64,000 bases of DNA from Nitrincola schmidtii (GTDB lineage: Bacteria > Pseudomonadota > Gammaproteobacteria > Pseudomonadales > Balneatricaceae), in NCBI RefSeq assembly GCF_008973715.1, contig NZ_WBOL01000007.1, positions 62,001-126,000 on the forward strand, read 5' to 3'. Both the position numbers and the translations under genes were made by a program. A model generated the notes under the pieces. The model saw only the letters and a program-made list of their open reading frames with translations, was not told where the DNA came from and did no database searches. Positions 36,721-46,367 of this stretch are shown here, in pieces (the stretch's first letter is position 1; each line of letters starts with the position of its first letter).

Positions 36721-37212
36721 CTACTTAACCGATTGACTAGCTCGAGTGAACCCCATTAAGGACATCTCTAAAACCAGTGTTTCATTGGTATTGAAGGGAC
36801 GAAAACCAATTTTGGTCACACTGCCTGCGCGCAGTGCCGCAAGACGCGCATCATCGAGTGGAAACGCAACTAAACACCCTTCCTGCACACAGGTCAAAAA
36901 GCCAGAACCAAACTCTTCACCTTCATCAATTTGCATCACAATTCCGGCACGCAGATCTAAACCCAATGGCAGCAAGAGTTGCATCACCAGTTGGTTGTCC
37001 ATCATGTTAACGGATGCACGCAAAAGACGAGCATTACCTTGCTCATTTTCCATGTTTAAGGTTTGCTGAATTTCGCAGCGCTCTTGGCCTTGCACATCCG
37101 CACAAACGCCCACCCAGTCTTGGTATTCAGTGACACGGGGTTCTTGGGCAAAGGCTAGTCCACTAGCAATGAGTCCAGTCAAGGCAGCGGTTTTTACAAA
37201 GCTTTTTAGCAT
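36721..37212 (-). CDS. Invasion-associated locus B (IalB)-like periplasmic protein
   Basis: A 163-aa exported protein: signal peptide ending AFA (about residue 22), then a domain matching the IalB family (WVGVCADVQGQERCEIQQTL, later a second Cys pair in FLTCVQEGCLVAF that may form disulfides). IalB of Bartonella contributes to host-cell invasion, but the family is common in free-living bacteria with unknown function. It is the third gene of the adhesin operon, 18 bases after the transporter gene, and ends at a strong terminator. A periplasmic accessory role in adhesin secretion is inference. Confidence 0.82.
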   Translation of the reverse strand: MLKSFVKTAALTGLIASGLAFAQEPRVTEYQDWVGVCADVQGQERCEIQQTLNMENEQGNARLLRASVNMMDNQLVMQLLLPLGLDLRAGIVMQIDEGEEFGSGFLTCVQEGCLVAFPLDDARLAALRAGSVTKIGFRPFNTNETLVLEMSLMGFTRASQSVK

Positions 37213-37230
37213 GGAGTGTGTCCTTAATTT

Positions 37231-38862
37231 TTAAAAACGGTAGTTCATTGTAAACCAAATTCTAGGATCTCGCTGCTTGTCATCAGAATCTGCTTCACCA
37301 CCCTCTATCTTCCATGCTGAGCTCAGATCCATGCTAAAGGCATCACGGTTGTAGCGCAAACCAATACCCGCTCCGGCTAGATTTCTTCGATCGCTGTCTA
37401 CGCCACCTCTTGGTGTTGAACCCGCATCATAAAACGCATAGGGAGAAAAATGCGCATCAATCGCATAACGCATCTCTATTTGCGCTAACCAGCCACGACT
37501 GTCCGATCCTTCACCGACAGGGAAAGCACGCACACCATTTGGCCCACCTAATGAGAAGGATTCCGAGCCGTCTAGATCGCGTTTATCTGCATATTGAGTG
37601 CTGACATTACCAAATAAGGTAATTTGATCGTTTACACGCTGCAGACGTGCCAACTGGAGGTTGGTTTTAGTAAAGGAGTATTTTTCACTTTGATCATTAT
37701 TATCACTTTGTTTCAGTCGACCAGAAGTGATCTGAAGATTACCAAACGTAATGCCTCCACCGCCTAATCCATCACGATGATCAAACTGCAACGACACTGG
37801 AATAGAATTCACAGTTTTTTTACTGCTAAAATCATCTTGAGTTCGATTATCTTTAAGCTCTTTGTAATCGTAACTACCCGCTAAAACTAGATTCGATCGC
37901 TGACTTCTGAGGATAGGATAACTCAAACCCACACTGGTAACTTTGGCCAGACCGGTTGCCCCTAACGCACTAAAGTCTTTACCCAACTGATAATCCGTAT
38001 GCGCGTAACTGACGTTACCACGCAAACCTGAATACCCCAACGGCAAAGAGTAACCAACTTGACCTAACCAAGTATCTTCACTGGTGTAAAGCGCTCGGAC
38101 TGAGAGCTCATCACCGAGCATCAACAAACGGTTATAACGCAAATCGGTTTGACCGCGATACTCGCCACTAAAACGGTTACCGTGATTATCTAACCCTACA
38201 CTGCCACTAAACTGTGGTTCTTCAAACACTTGAACATCTAAATCACCCGCACCGACTTCGGCACTGGGTCGCATCACCGGAACAACGCGCACACCCGGCA
38301 AGTCGCCCAATAGTAAGGTACTACGCTCTAACTGAGTCGACTCAATCACATTGCCGGGTTTCAACTGATGCAAAAAAGGCAAGGCATCCGCAGCCACTGA
38401 TGCATCACCGCTAGTAATGACCTGACCATATCTACCTTCAATCAATTGTATAACCAATACCCCTTCGCTCATGTTTTGCGCGGGAATAACGGCACGGGCA
38501 AAAGGATAGCCATTATTGCGATAATGAATACTGATTTGATTTGCTAGCTGACGCAAACCAGCCAAATCATAATCATTACCGATTACATCGCCCAAGACAG
38601 CCATCAATGCTTCAGCAGAATATATGCTGTTACCGGTAAATCGAATACCTGTTAAGTTGACTGTCGCACCTCCAGGTTCTGCATCCGTCAAAGGCTGACC
38701 TTCAACGGTAAAGTCCACTGAAGGCGCAAGTGGTTGAAGTGTTTGCGGCAAACTATCTTGTAAAATTCGTCCAGCATCCGGTGGTGTTTGAGCTGCCACC
38801 GGAAGTGAAAACGCCACAGCCAAAGCTAGAATTGAAGGCTTAAAAAAAGGTTGTACAGTCAT
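37231..38862 (-). CDS. Two-partner secretion outer-membrane transporter (FhaC/ShlB family)
   Basis: A 543-aa TpsB protein that moves its adhesin partner across the outer membrane. Signal peptide (cleavage near PVAAQ), POTRA repeats (about 65-225, including VNLTGIRFTGNSIYSAEALM and GVLVIQLIEGRYG), then a 16-strand barrel with the conserved loop motif VRAFPVGEG (VRGY/F type) and a C-terminal Phe for barrel assembly. It follows the giant adhesin gene by 24 bases. The gene order tpsA-tpsB is less common than tpsB-tpsA but well known. Confidence 0.92.
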   Translation of the reverse strand: MTVQPFFKPSILALAVAFSLPVAAQTPPDAGRILQDSLPQTLQPLAPSVDFTVEGQPLTDAEPGGATVNLTGIRFTGNSIYSAEALMAVLGDVIGNDYDLAGLRQLANQISIHYRNNGYPFARAVIPAQNMSEGVLVIQLIEGRYGQVITSGDASVAADALPFLHQLKPGNVIESTQLERSTLLLGDLPGVRVVPVMRPSAEVGAGDLDVQVFEEPQFSGSVGLDNHGNRFSGEYRGQTDLRYNRLLMLGDELSVRALYTSEDTWLGQVGYSLPLGYSGLRGNVSYAHTDYQLGKDFSALGATGLAKVTSVGLSYPILRSQRSNLVLAGSYDYKELKDNRTQDDFSSKKTVNSIPVSLQFDHRDGLGGGGITFGNLQITSGRLKQSDNNDQSEKYSFTKTNLQLARLQRVNDQITLFGNVSTQYADKRDLDGSESFSLGGPNGVRAFPVGEGSDSRGWLAQIEMRYAIDAHFSPYAFYDAGSTPRGGVDSDRRNLAGAGIGLRYNRDAFSMDLSSAWKIEGGEADSDDKQRDPRIWFTMNYRF

Positions 38863-38886
38863 TATCAGTTTCCTTAATCGCTAGCT

Positions 38887-41800
38887 TTAGTTAAGAATTT
38901 CAGGGGTAGAAGACTCATCACTACTGCCACCCTGTCTAGACTGTCCCTCGACGTTAATGCCGCCGTCGATGACAAACATCCGCAAGAATCCAGTAGCATT
39001 GCCATTACCTAACATAGCCAAAGAACCAAGGTCGCTACTCTCTAACTCAATCACCTCAAGTGAACCTACCTGGCCTGTGCCTCCTTGAGCAGCAGTGTTT
39101 GGTATGGTTAGTGAGGTGTTATTGAAGAATTGAATGCCTTGCAGAAATGGTTGTGAGGATTTTGGTATGCTAGCGATAACCTCCTCTAAAGAACCTTCAG
39201 GTATCGGTTGCTGTGTTGTATCTTCAGTTGGCTCTGGAGCCGGAACAGGAGTTGGTTCCGGAGTGGGTTCTGGCATGATTTGAAGAGTACCATCAACAAA
39301 AGCGATGTCATATCCAAGGCCATTGTCTAAGCCACTCGGTGTCAAAACATACATACCCTCTTCAATAGCACCTTGACTATTACCTCCATACACCAAAGCA
39401 CCCGTTAGAACTGACTCAGCGTCTCCATTAACTAGACCAGATATATCTATACCATTTCCGCCAGAGTAAGGAGTCGCACTAACGGTTTTATTATCATTTC
39501 TAGCCGAAACAGTGATCGTCGGCTGTTCTCGGTAAATAGCAAATATTCCCTCTTGACCCAATGCAGTAGTAAAGTTTGTGGTTGTGGCATTACTGTTATA
39601 GCGGAAATTGCCAGAACCAGAACCAACAAGATCAGTGACACCAGTGCTGCCATTCACACTACCTGTGTAAAGTAAAGCTCGTCCACCATTGGCGGTTGTA
39701 ATGCTGCCGTTTTGATGAATGATGTTACCGCCATTGGCTGTTCCAGCTAAAGCGCTTCTAGCCGCATTTAGTAGAATTGCATCATTGTCGGAGGAGTCAG
39801 ACGAGATATTTCCATTTACTATTAAATTACCTACTTGAGTCGCGACATTAATTTTACTACTAGCGGTGATACTTACTAATTCAAGTGCATCGCTATTCGT
39901 AAAACTTACACTACCTGTATTAGCAGTCAGTATATTCACGTTATTTTGAATACTTTCAAGTGTGTAATCTACACCCGCACCTAAAAGATTCAAGGTATTT
40001 GCGGTAATCGATCCTTCAAAGTTAATAAAGGTATTGGAGTTCAGTGTGATATCACCCGTGAACGGATTAACACCATCATAACCAATACTACTTGTTGTGT
40101 TCCCCGGCCATACATTGATGCCTGCTACATTTGAATTAGCAGAAAGGCCACTCAAACTAATGTTACCCGTTTGTGAAACAATATTTTCTTGGCTAGATCC
40201 AAAGAGAAAAATACCGCCATACTGTTGATCAAAGCCTGAACTGTTGAGACGACCTGTTATATTGATATCACCTGAGTTAGACCGGATTTCGACAAGACTA
40301 TTATTGTTATTCCAACCATAAAGTCCTATACCTGCACCATGGTTTTGCTCTTGAAAAGAGGTTTCACCATTAATAGATATATTGCCACTGGATGAAGCAA
40401 TTGAAGATGTTTGATTGTTCAAGTAAGTGGTCATTAACAGACCATAATACCAACTAGCAGTTGCACTGCTATTATTCGAAATCGCTCTGATTTCAATATT
40501 GCCATCACCTGAATCAATAGAGGATTTATCGAAAAGAATTCCAATGTAACCCTGAGCAGTACTTGATTGGTTTGCACTCATACCGGATAGCGAAATATTG
40601 CCACCTCCTGTGGAAATATTGGAGTTAGATATTGAAATTCCATTGAGGTAATTCAAGGATGAACCCAGCGTCACCGCATGAGCACTTCCAGCCATGGCAT
40701 ACCCATCGCCAACACTTAAGCCATTCCAGTTTATCGTCCCATTGCCACCTCCCATCCAAAGATGTCCACCATTGGTAGTAATAGTTGAACTATCCATCAA
40801 ATATATAGAACCTGCACCCGATCCATCTGCATCAGACCACACTGTTAAAGAAGCATTTTCATTCAAAGAGCCCATCATTGAGGAACTTGACTCCAAAACG
40901 ATGTCGTTTGCTGTTTTTAACGTAAGGTTGTCATTAAAAATAGTGTCACCGCCAACCGCAATATTGCCGGCGGTGTCACTTCCGATGATGATATTGGAGA
41001 AACCATTAACAAAGTTAGTACTGAAATAGCTTGAATCCAACGATAGCGTACCTGAGGCACCACCAATACCGATCGTATTGGCCGTGGTATTCGGATTAAT
41101 GACGAGATTTCCAGATGAGGAAATTCTTTGATTACTGGATAAATCTAGAGTGTCAGCGACGATCGTTATATCTCCGCCTTCTGTGCTTTGTATCAAGTTG
41201 TTTACATTTCCCGAGTTCAGACTCACACCCTCTGAACTTCCATGCAAGCCAGCTGTACCCTGCAAAGTGATTGAACCGTTTGCAGTAGTCAGTTTTCCGC
41301 CGTCGAGTCTGATACCATCATTATCAGTGTTTGCTGTAATGCTGGCATTACCTCCACCGCTACCAATCAGGGTGATATTTCCTGCACCACTTGCAATTAA
41401 ATGTGAGTTTGCATCCATGCGAATGCCATGATTTTGCCCACCATTAGACCCCGCACTTTGACCGCCACCTTGACCGTTAACAGTAATATCACCGGTCGCA
41501 TTCATGGTGGTGTTTTCAATCCCTACACCCCAGTTACCTCGATTGGTATCATCGCCTGTCGCAGTATTAGCCGAGCCAATACCATGAATAGAGATATTAT
41601 TGGCGGTGATGGTGTTGCCACCGTTAAAACGAGTCCCTATCCCGAAGCGATAATCTGTCTGAAAACTCTTGCCCGACATGTATAGATCGCCGCTTCCTGC
41701 ATCTAGTGCGGCACCAATAACATTAATACCGGCATAGGTTTCATTTACGTTAGAATCAGCAATTGACGTATTCAAATTAGCGGCGTAGGAATTGCCCACT

Positions 41801-44478
41801 GTCAGACCCTTCCAAATTGAACTGCCGGCACCACCACCCATCCAAAGATGGCCATTGCGAGTATTTATGTTTGAACCTGTATCAAACAATATTCCACCAC
41901 TATCGTTACCATCAGTGTCTGCCCAGAGTACGAGATTTAAACTACCACCTGATGAGACCACACTCCTTTCAGGCACAAAAACAATATCTCGCTGAGCTTT
42001 CAAAGTCAGTGTTGATTCACCCACCACTGAAATACTGTTGAAGTTCTGATTCAGTATTAAGTCATTTGCTGACTCAATCACTAAATTTTGATTGAGCATC
42101 AAAGCTTCACTCCCTTGAGCCCTCAGAAAGGGAGTGAAATATCCATCAAGCGAGGTCCAGCTATCACCAAAACCACTATAAGTTGATAGGCTGTTTTCGT
42201 TTGTCGTAATTCTTAAGCCACCCGCACTGCTATCTAATCCATTTACCCAGTAACTATCGGTTACATTTGTACCATCATTTTGAAAATTCGCACCGACAAG
42301 CCCACCTTTGCGGTCACCAGTACCCGTGGTTGTTACCAATCCTGATGAATAGCTGTTTGAGACAGTCGCATCAATATTACGTATTTCTCCAACAAGGCCA
42401 CCCACACCAGTATTTCCAGTATTATTTAACTGACCTACTACATTACCAGTAGCATAGGAGTTGGAAATACTACTTGCGTTTCGCAAAGCTCCTACTAATC
42501 CACCGATATTGCCTTGATTTCCTGATGTTTCAACACTGCCCAAAGCAAACGAGTTCTCTATACTTGCCGAATTTGTTGCATCACCGACCAAGCCGCCAAC
42601 ATTTCTTCCATTAGCAATAACATTTACATTTGCGCTACTAAAACGAATAGAACCACCAACTTGAAAACCAACCAAACCACCAGCATCCGCTGCCGTATCG
42701 GCAGCCCTTGTGGATGTTACTACTCCGTTAACGTGTACGTTATTAACGTTTGTATTGGTGGCATTACCAACAAGTGCTCCTACACCACCGCCAGAATTGG
42801 TAATGTTGACACCCGCCAGCCTAAGATTAGAAAGGGTCGCCCCATCGGTACTGCCAAACAGCCCTGCACCCGAGGCATTGTGGCTTACAACCAAGTCATG
42901 AATCTGATTACCCAAGCCATTAAAATGCCCAGTAAAGACTCCAATCGGTGTCCAGTTACCCGTGAAATCAAGATTTCCACCCAGCACATAACGACCATCT
43001 AGGTCGTTAGTGATACCCGCCACTTCTGACTGATTACGCAGGATGGTGTGGTTTGCACCATTAATGGCAAGGGTATTTACAGACGTTTCAGACAGGTCAA
43101 CGCGGCCATGCACGATCAAATGGCTATTGTCATTACCGTAGGTTGGACTGACAGCATTACCATTCCAGCCATGATTAAGAACAAGCTCAGCTGAGCCAGC
43201 TGCAGTAAGCGTAGAGTTAATCAAAATATCGCCATGAGCAGTTAGCGTCAGTGTGTTCTCATTCCAAGTCACATCAGCGTTTACATTGATATTACCTCGG
43301 TCACCGCCTGTTGAAACGGTCTGAATTTCAATATCACTGTCGGCAAGGTTACTTTGTAACGTAGTAGCACCAATACCCGAATCCGTTTGAGATGCTACAC
43401 CGCTACTTATCGTGAAATCAGTCGGATCAATTAGCCATTTGCCGGTTAGACCATTTTCTGAACGAGTAGTTACTTTTAGTTCAGGCTGAATCTGCACATT
43501 AGCAGCAGAAGTCTCAATGAAACCACCATTTCCAACATTTGGCGCAGACGCATCTAAAACACCCGCTACCTGAATAACGCCCGATTCCATATCTCCCATC
43601 AGGAAGATTTCACCGTTCTGGCCACTTGCTAGTGTTTGCGCTTCTGTAATACCGGTGTGGTTGATCACACTACTGGTCAGTTCACCCGCAGCCTTTGCCG
43701 TTAGGAACACCAAACCACCATCAGCTTTTATCGCGCCACCTTGTTCAATATAGGTGTCAAGCAAGGCTTCCTTGACTTCAATTTTGACAGGGCCGCCCAG
43801 ATCAAGCGTGACTCGACTACCGGCACCCATCAGCACAGTACCTTCGTCGGCTGTGATGCTGCCGGCATTGATGATCTGTGCAGCGATCATGGCAACATAA
43901 CCACCGTCCGCTTTAATATTGCCTTGATTAATAACAGCATTGGCGCTGGTACCACTGAAGGTGTAATTACCCTGCATAAAATCTTCAGTGGAGATGTCCA
44001 GCGTAGAGGCAACCAGTGCACCTACATCCACTTGTGCAGTAGAACTGAACAACACACCATTAGGATTAACTAGAAAGACTTGACCGTTAGATTTAAGTGC
44101 ACCACGGATAGTAGAAACTTGGTCACCGGTCACACGGTTAAGCGCAGCAGAGGATGAACTCGGTTGTACAAATTCAACTTGGTTTTTGTCACCGATAGAA
44201 AAACTTTGCCAATCAATCGCTAGCTTATCGGTAGATTGATGAATGGTCATATTGTGGCCAGAAGTGGAAATACTGGCATTGCCACCTACCACTGTTCCAT
44301 TGGTCGGTAAGTCAGATGCGAGCGCTTGTGTACTAATCAGGATAAGACTTCCCGCGCCAATGATTACTGGGCGCATTAGACGCATGGATTTTTGCTTGCC
44401 TTTGCTAGAGCCGATCTCTCCAGCAACTTGCCAAACCCCTTTGGCAGAATTCCATACGGTACGATAAAACTTGTTCAT
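38887..44478 (-). CDS. Filamentous-haemagglutinin-type adhesin (TpsA)
   Basis: A 1863-aa secreted protein. It starts with an extended signal peptide (MNKFYRTVWNSAKGVW, hydrophobic core 36-54). The TPS secretion domain (about 55-300) has NPNG at 138-141. The rest is repetitive beta-helix: GLUG-type repeats with GGLVG (about 610-745), two related modules carrying GHLWMGGG (about residues 880 and 1241), an MBG-like domain near 1650-1730, and a Pro/Glu/Thr linker (PEPTPEPTPVPAPEPTE) before a C-terminal globular tail. CGGAG lies seven bases before the ATG. Predicted role: attachment or biofilm matrix. Expression is probably controlled by the divergent two-component system. Confidence 0.92.
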   Translation of the reverse strand: MNKFYRTVWNSAKGVWQVAGEIGSSKGKQKSMRLMRPVIIGAGSLILISTQALASDLPTNGTVVGGNASISTSGHNMTIHQSTDKLAIDWQSFSIGDKNQVEFVQPSSSSAALNRVTGDQVSTIRGALKSNGQVFLVNPNGVLFSSTAQVDVGALVASTLDISTEDFMQGNYTFSGTSANAVINQGNIKADGGYVAMIAAQIINAGSITADEGTVLMGAGSRVTLDLGGPVKIEVKEALLDTYIEQGGAIKADGGLVFLTAKAAGELTSSVINHTGITEAQTLASGQNGEIFLMGDMESGVIQVAGVLDASAPNVGNGGFIETSAANVQIQPELKVTTRSENGLTGKWLIDPTDFTISSGVASQTDSGIGATTLQSNLADSDIEIQTVSTGGDRGNINVNADVTWNENTLTLTAHGDILINSTLTAAGSAELVLNHGWNGNAVSPTYGNDNSHLIVHGRVDLSETSVNTLAINGANHTILRNQSEVAGITNDLDGRYVLGGNLDFTGNWTPIGVFTGHFNGLGNQIHDLVVSHNASGAGLFGSTDGATLSNLRLAGVNITNSGGGVGALVGNATNTNVNNVHVNGVVTSTRAADTAADAGGLVGFQVGGSIRFSSANVNVIANGRNVGGLVGDATNSASIENSFALGSVETSGNQGNIGGLVGALRNASSISNSYATGNVVGQLNNTGNTGVGGLVGEIRNIDATVSNSYSSGLVTTTGTGDRKGGLVGANFQNDGTNVTDSYWVNGLDSSAGGLRITTNENSLSTYSGFGDSWTSLDGYFTPFLRAQGSEALMLNQNLVIESANDLILNQNFNSISVVGESTLTLKAQRDIVFVPERSVVSSGGSLNLVLWADTDGNDSGGILFDTGSNINTRNGHLWMGGGAGSSIWKGLTVGNSYAANLNTSIADSNVNETYAGINVIGAALDAGSGDLYMSGKSFQTDYRFGIGTRFNGGNTITANNISIHGIGSANTATGDDTNRGNWGVGIENTTMNATGDITVNGQGGGQSAGSNGGQNHGIRMDANSHLIASGAGNITLIGSGGGNASITANTDNDGIRLDGGKLTTANGSITLQGTAGLHGSSEGVSLNSGNVNNLIQSTEGGDITIVADTLDLSSNQRISSSGNLVINPNTTANTIGIGGASGTLSLDSSYFSTNFVNGFSNIIIGSDTAGNIAVGGDTIFNDNLTLKTANDIVLESSSSMMGSLNENASLTVWSDADGSGAGSIYLMDSSTITTNGGHLWMGGGNGTINWNGLSVGDGYAMAGSAHAVTLGSSLNYLNGISISNSNISTGGGNISLSGMSANQSSTAQGYIGILFDKSSIDSGDGNIEIRAISNNSSATASWYYGLLMTTYLNNQTSSIASSSGNISINGETSFQEQNHGAGIGLYGWNNNNSLVEIRSNSGDINITGRLNSSGFDQQYGGIFLFGSSQENIVSQTGNISLSGLSANSNVAGINVWPGNTTSSIGYDGVNPFTGDITLNSNTFINFEGSITANTLNLLGAGVDYTLESIQNNVNILTANTGSVSFTNSDALELVSITASSKINVATQVGNLIVNGNISSDSSDNDAILLNAARSALAGTANGGNIIHQNGSITTANGGRALLYTGSVNGSTGVTDLVGSGSGNFRYNSNATTTNFTTALGQEGIFAIYREQPTITVSARNDNKTVSATPYSGGNGIDISGLVNGDAESVLTGALVYGGNSQGAIEEGMYVLTPSGLDNGLGYDIAFVDGTLQIMPEPTPEPTPVPAPEPTEDTTQQPIPEGSLEEVIASIPKSSQPFLQGIQFFNNTSLTIPNTAAQGGTGQVGSLEVIELESSDLGSLAMLGNGNATGFLRMFVIDGGINVEGQSRQGGSSDESSTPEILN

Positions 44479-44561
44479 AATGCGCTCCGAGTACTTTGCC
44501 GCAATAACCTACTCATTTTGATGGAATAAATAGGCTTGTTTTAAAATTTTATACTACTCTT

Positions 44562-44567
44562 ACTATA
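44562..44567 (-). promoter_or_regulatory. Candidate -10 element for the adhesin operon
   Basis: TATAGT on the minus strand lies 20 bases downstream of the tandem 11-bp boxes and about 85 bases before the adhesin ATG. No good -35 is seen, which fits an activator-dependent promoter. A further AT-rich TATAAAAT lies slightly downstream. Confidence 0.35.
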
Positions 44568-44586
44568 ATCGATTAAAAATCAACCT

Positions 44587-44619
44587 GTCCTGAACGCGTT
44601 ATGAACAAGTTATGAACAA
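44587..44619. promoter_or_regulatory. Three tandem 11-bp boxes in the divergent adhesin/kinase promoter
   Basis: GTCCTGAACGC, GTTATGAACAA and GTTATGAACAA follow each other without gaps. The last two are identical, the first shares TGAAC at the same phase. OmpR-family regulators bind direct repeats of about this spacing, and one is encoded by the second gene to the right, so this is the likely operator for the adhesin operon and possibly for the kinase genes. Confidence 0.6.
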
Positions 44620-44702
44620 AGCGATAAATTTACTGACTTAGATCAAGATTCACTCTATAGTTTTGGACATATTAAATAGTTGCGGCTAAATCATTTATTT
44701 GT

Positions 44703-46367
44703 ATGTTTAAAATGCGAACGTTTCTCACCAGCACTATAGGACTTACTTTTGGTCTCTTAGTCGCTGTTCCGTTAGTCAATTCTTCCGAAACTGATAGCCC
44801 GTATCTGGAACCAGTGACTGTCCAACTGTGTGTTGATCCTGACTGGGAACCTTATGAGTGGATTGATAAAGAGGGAAATTTTCATGGTATCGCTGCTGAT
44901 TTAATCAACAAAATAGCGGGTAATGCCAATGTAAATTTCGAGATAGTGGCGACTCGCGACTGGCCAGAAAGTCTTGAGTTTGCAAAAGCTAGACAATGTG
45001 ATGCCCTAGCATTTTTGAACCAAACACCAGAGCGATCTGAATGGCTTGATTTTTCTGAAATTTACTTTACAGATCCAAACGTATTTATTACACACCAAGA
45101 TTTTGAATACATTCGAAGCCTGGCTGAATTAAATGACAATCGTGTCGCCTTACCTCATGGTACAGGTGTTGAACAGCACTTGCGCCGTCACTACCCTAAA
45201 CTAACCATCCAAACCTATGATTCTGAAATTGATGCCATTCTGGCTGTACAAAGTAAAGATGCAGATATTGCCATACGCTCTTTATCGGTTGCTGCCTATC
45301 TACTGAGAAAAGAAGGATTATTCGATTTAAAGGTTGCAGGTAATTTAGAGGGGTTTAGTAATCAATTTCGCATCGGTGTCGTTAAAGACAATGAAGCTCT
45401 AGTGGAAAGACTAAATATCGGTATTTTTCTGTTAACACCCGATGATATTCGTTCGGCGGTCAACCGTTATGTTTATATTAGATTTTACTCAGAACCTGAC
45501 TACACAATGCTTGTTACCGTGATTGCCATATCAGGCATTTTAATAGGGCTGATATCTTTCTGGACAATTAAACTCAAACGCTTAAATTTACAACTACAAA
45601 CTAATCAATCTGCTCTTAAATCTTCTCGAGATCAACTTCAAAAATCGCTAGATGAAGAACATATGACCAATATGCGCCAGCATCAATTCATGAGAATGGT
45701 TGCACATGAATTTAGAACACCATTAAGCGTGATTGAATCCAGTTGTGATTTGCTTGAATTACAAAGCAGCCAACATCCCATGCTGACCCCTACAATTGAA
45801 AAGCAACGACTTTCTGCGCGTTATCTATCCGACCTTGTCAATCGATCACTCGCAGAAGATCGCATGGTGAAAACCTATTGGCAACGCAATGCTGCCTGGG
45901 TGAGTTGTGAAGAGATAATAAGAACAGCTGAAAACTATGCATTGCTTTTGAATCAAGGACAACATCAGATCATTGCGATTAATAAGGCTAATAAAATTTC
46001 GGGAGATGGTGAGCTTTTACAAATGATGATGAATAATCTCGTTGAAAATGCCATTAAATACTCACCCAATGGTGGCAACATTACTATCCAAGCGCTTGAG
46101 GAAAACAATCAAGTCATACTTTGTGTTGCTGATGAAGGCATGGGTATTTCAGAAGCTGATCAGCCGATGATGTTTGGAAAATATCAACGAGGTCAACATG
46201 ATACTCCGGGTCTAGGGCTGGGTTTGTATTTAGTAAAAGGAATTGCAAAACTACACAATGGACAGGTTAATTTAACGTCGGAGGTTATGAAAGGAACCAC
46301 AATTAGCGTAACATTACCGATCTTGATGAACAATAACGATGCAAAAGACTTGAGGTTAGAAATTTGA
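44703..46367 (+). CDS. Sensor histidine kinase with periplasmic solute-binding domain
   Basis: A 554-aa membrane kinase. N-terminal signal/TM (about 8-27), one periplasmic SBP_bac_3-like domain (about 37-262, starting VTVQLCVDPDWEPYEW), TM (about 272-292), a short coiled coil, HisKA with His335 in VAHEFRTP, and HATPase with NNLVENAIKYSPNGG and GLGLGLYLVKG. The sensor domain is of the type that binds amino acids or other small polar ligands. Start at ATG 44703 or 44712; neither has a clear ribosome site. It overlaps the regulator gene by four bases and is divergent from the adhesin operon. Confidence 0.9.
   Translation: MFKMRTFLTSTIGLTFGLLVAVPLVNSSETDSPYLEPVTVQLCVDPDWEPYEWIDKEGNFHGIAADLINKIAGNANVNFEIVATRDWPESLEFAKARQCDALAFLNQTPERSEWLDFSEIYFTDPNVFITHQDFEYIRSLAELNDNRVALPHGTGVEQHLRRHYPKLTIQTYDSEIDAILAVQSKDADIAIRSLSVAAYLLRKEGLFDLKVAGNLEGFSNQFRIGVVKDNEALVERLNIGIFLLTPDDIRSAVNRYVYIRFYSEPDYTMLVTVIAISGILIGLISFWTIKLKRLNLQLQTNQSALKSSRDQLQKSLDEEHMTNMRQHQFMRMVAHEFRTPLSVIESSCDLLELQSSQHPMLTPTIEKQRLSARYLSDLVNRSLAEDRMVKTYWQRNAAWVSCEEIIRTAENYALLLNQGQHQIIAINKANKISGDGELLQMMMNNLVENAIKYSPNGGNITIQALEENNQVILCVADEGMGISEADQPMMFGKYQRGQHDTPGLGLGLYLVKGIAKLHNGQVNLTSEVMKGTTISVTLPILMNNNDAKDLRLEI

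Noticed and set aside
40694-43002. Several open frames on the plus strand inside the adhesin gene
   Set aside because: They are antisense to repetitive beta-helix coding sequence, have no ribosome sites or recognisable domains, and their composition mirrors the Asn/Gly/Ser-rich adhesin codons.
38887-44478. Repeats within the adhesin as a CRISPR or tandem-repeat array
   Set aside because: The repetition is at protein level with variable spacing and no identical DNA repeats with regular spacers.
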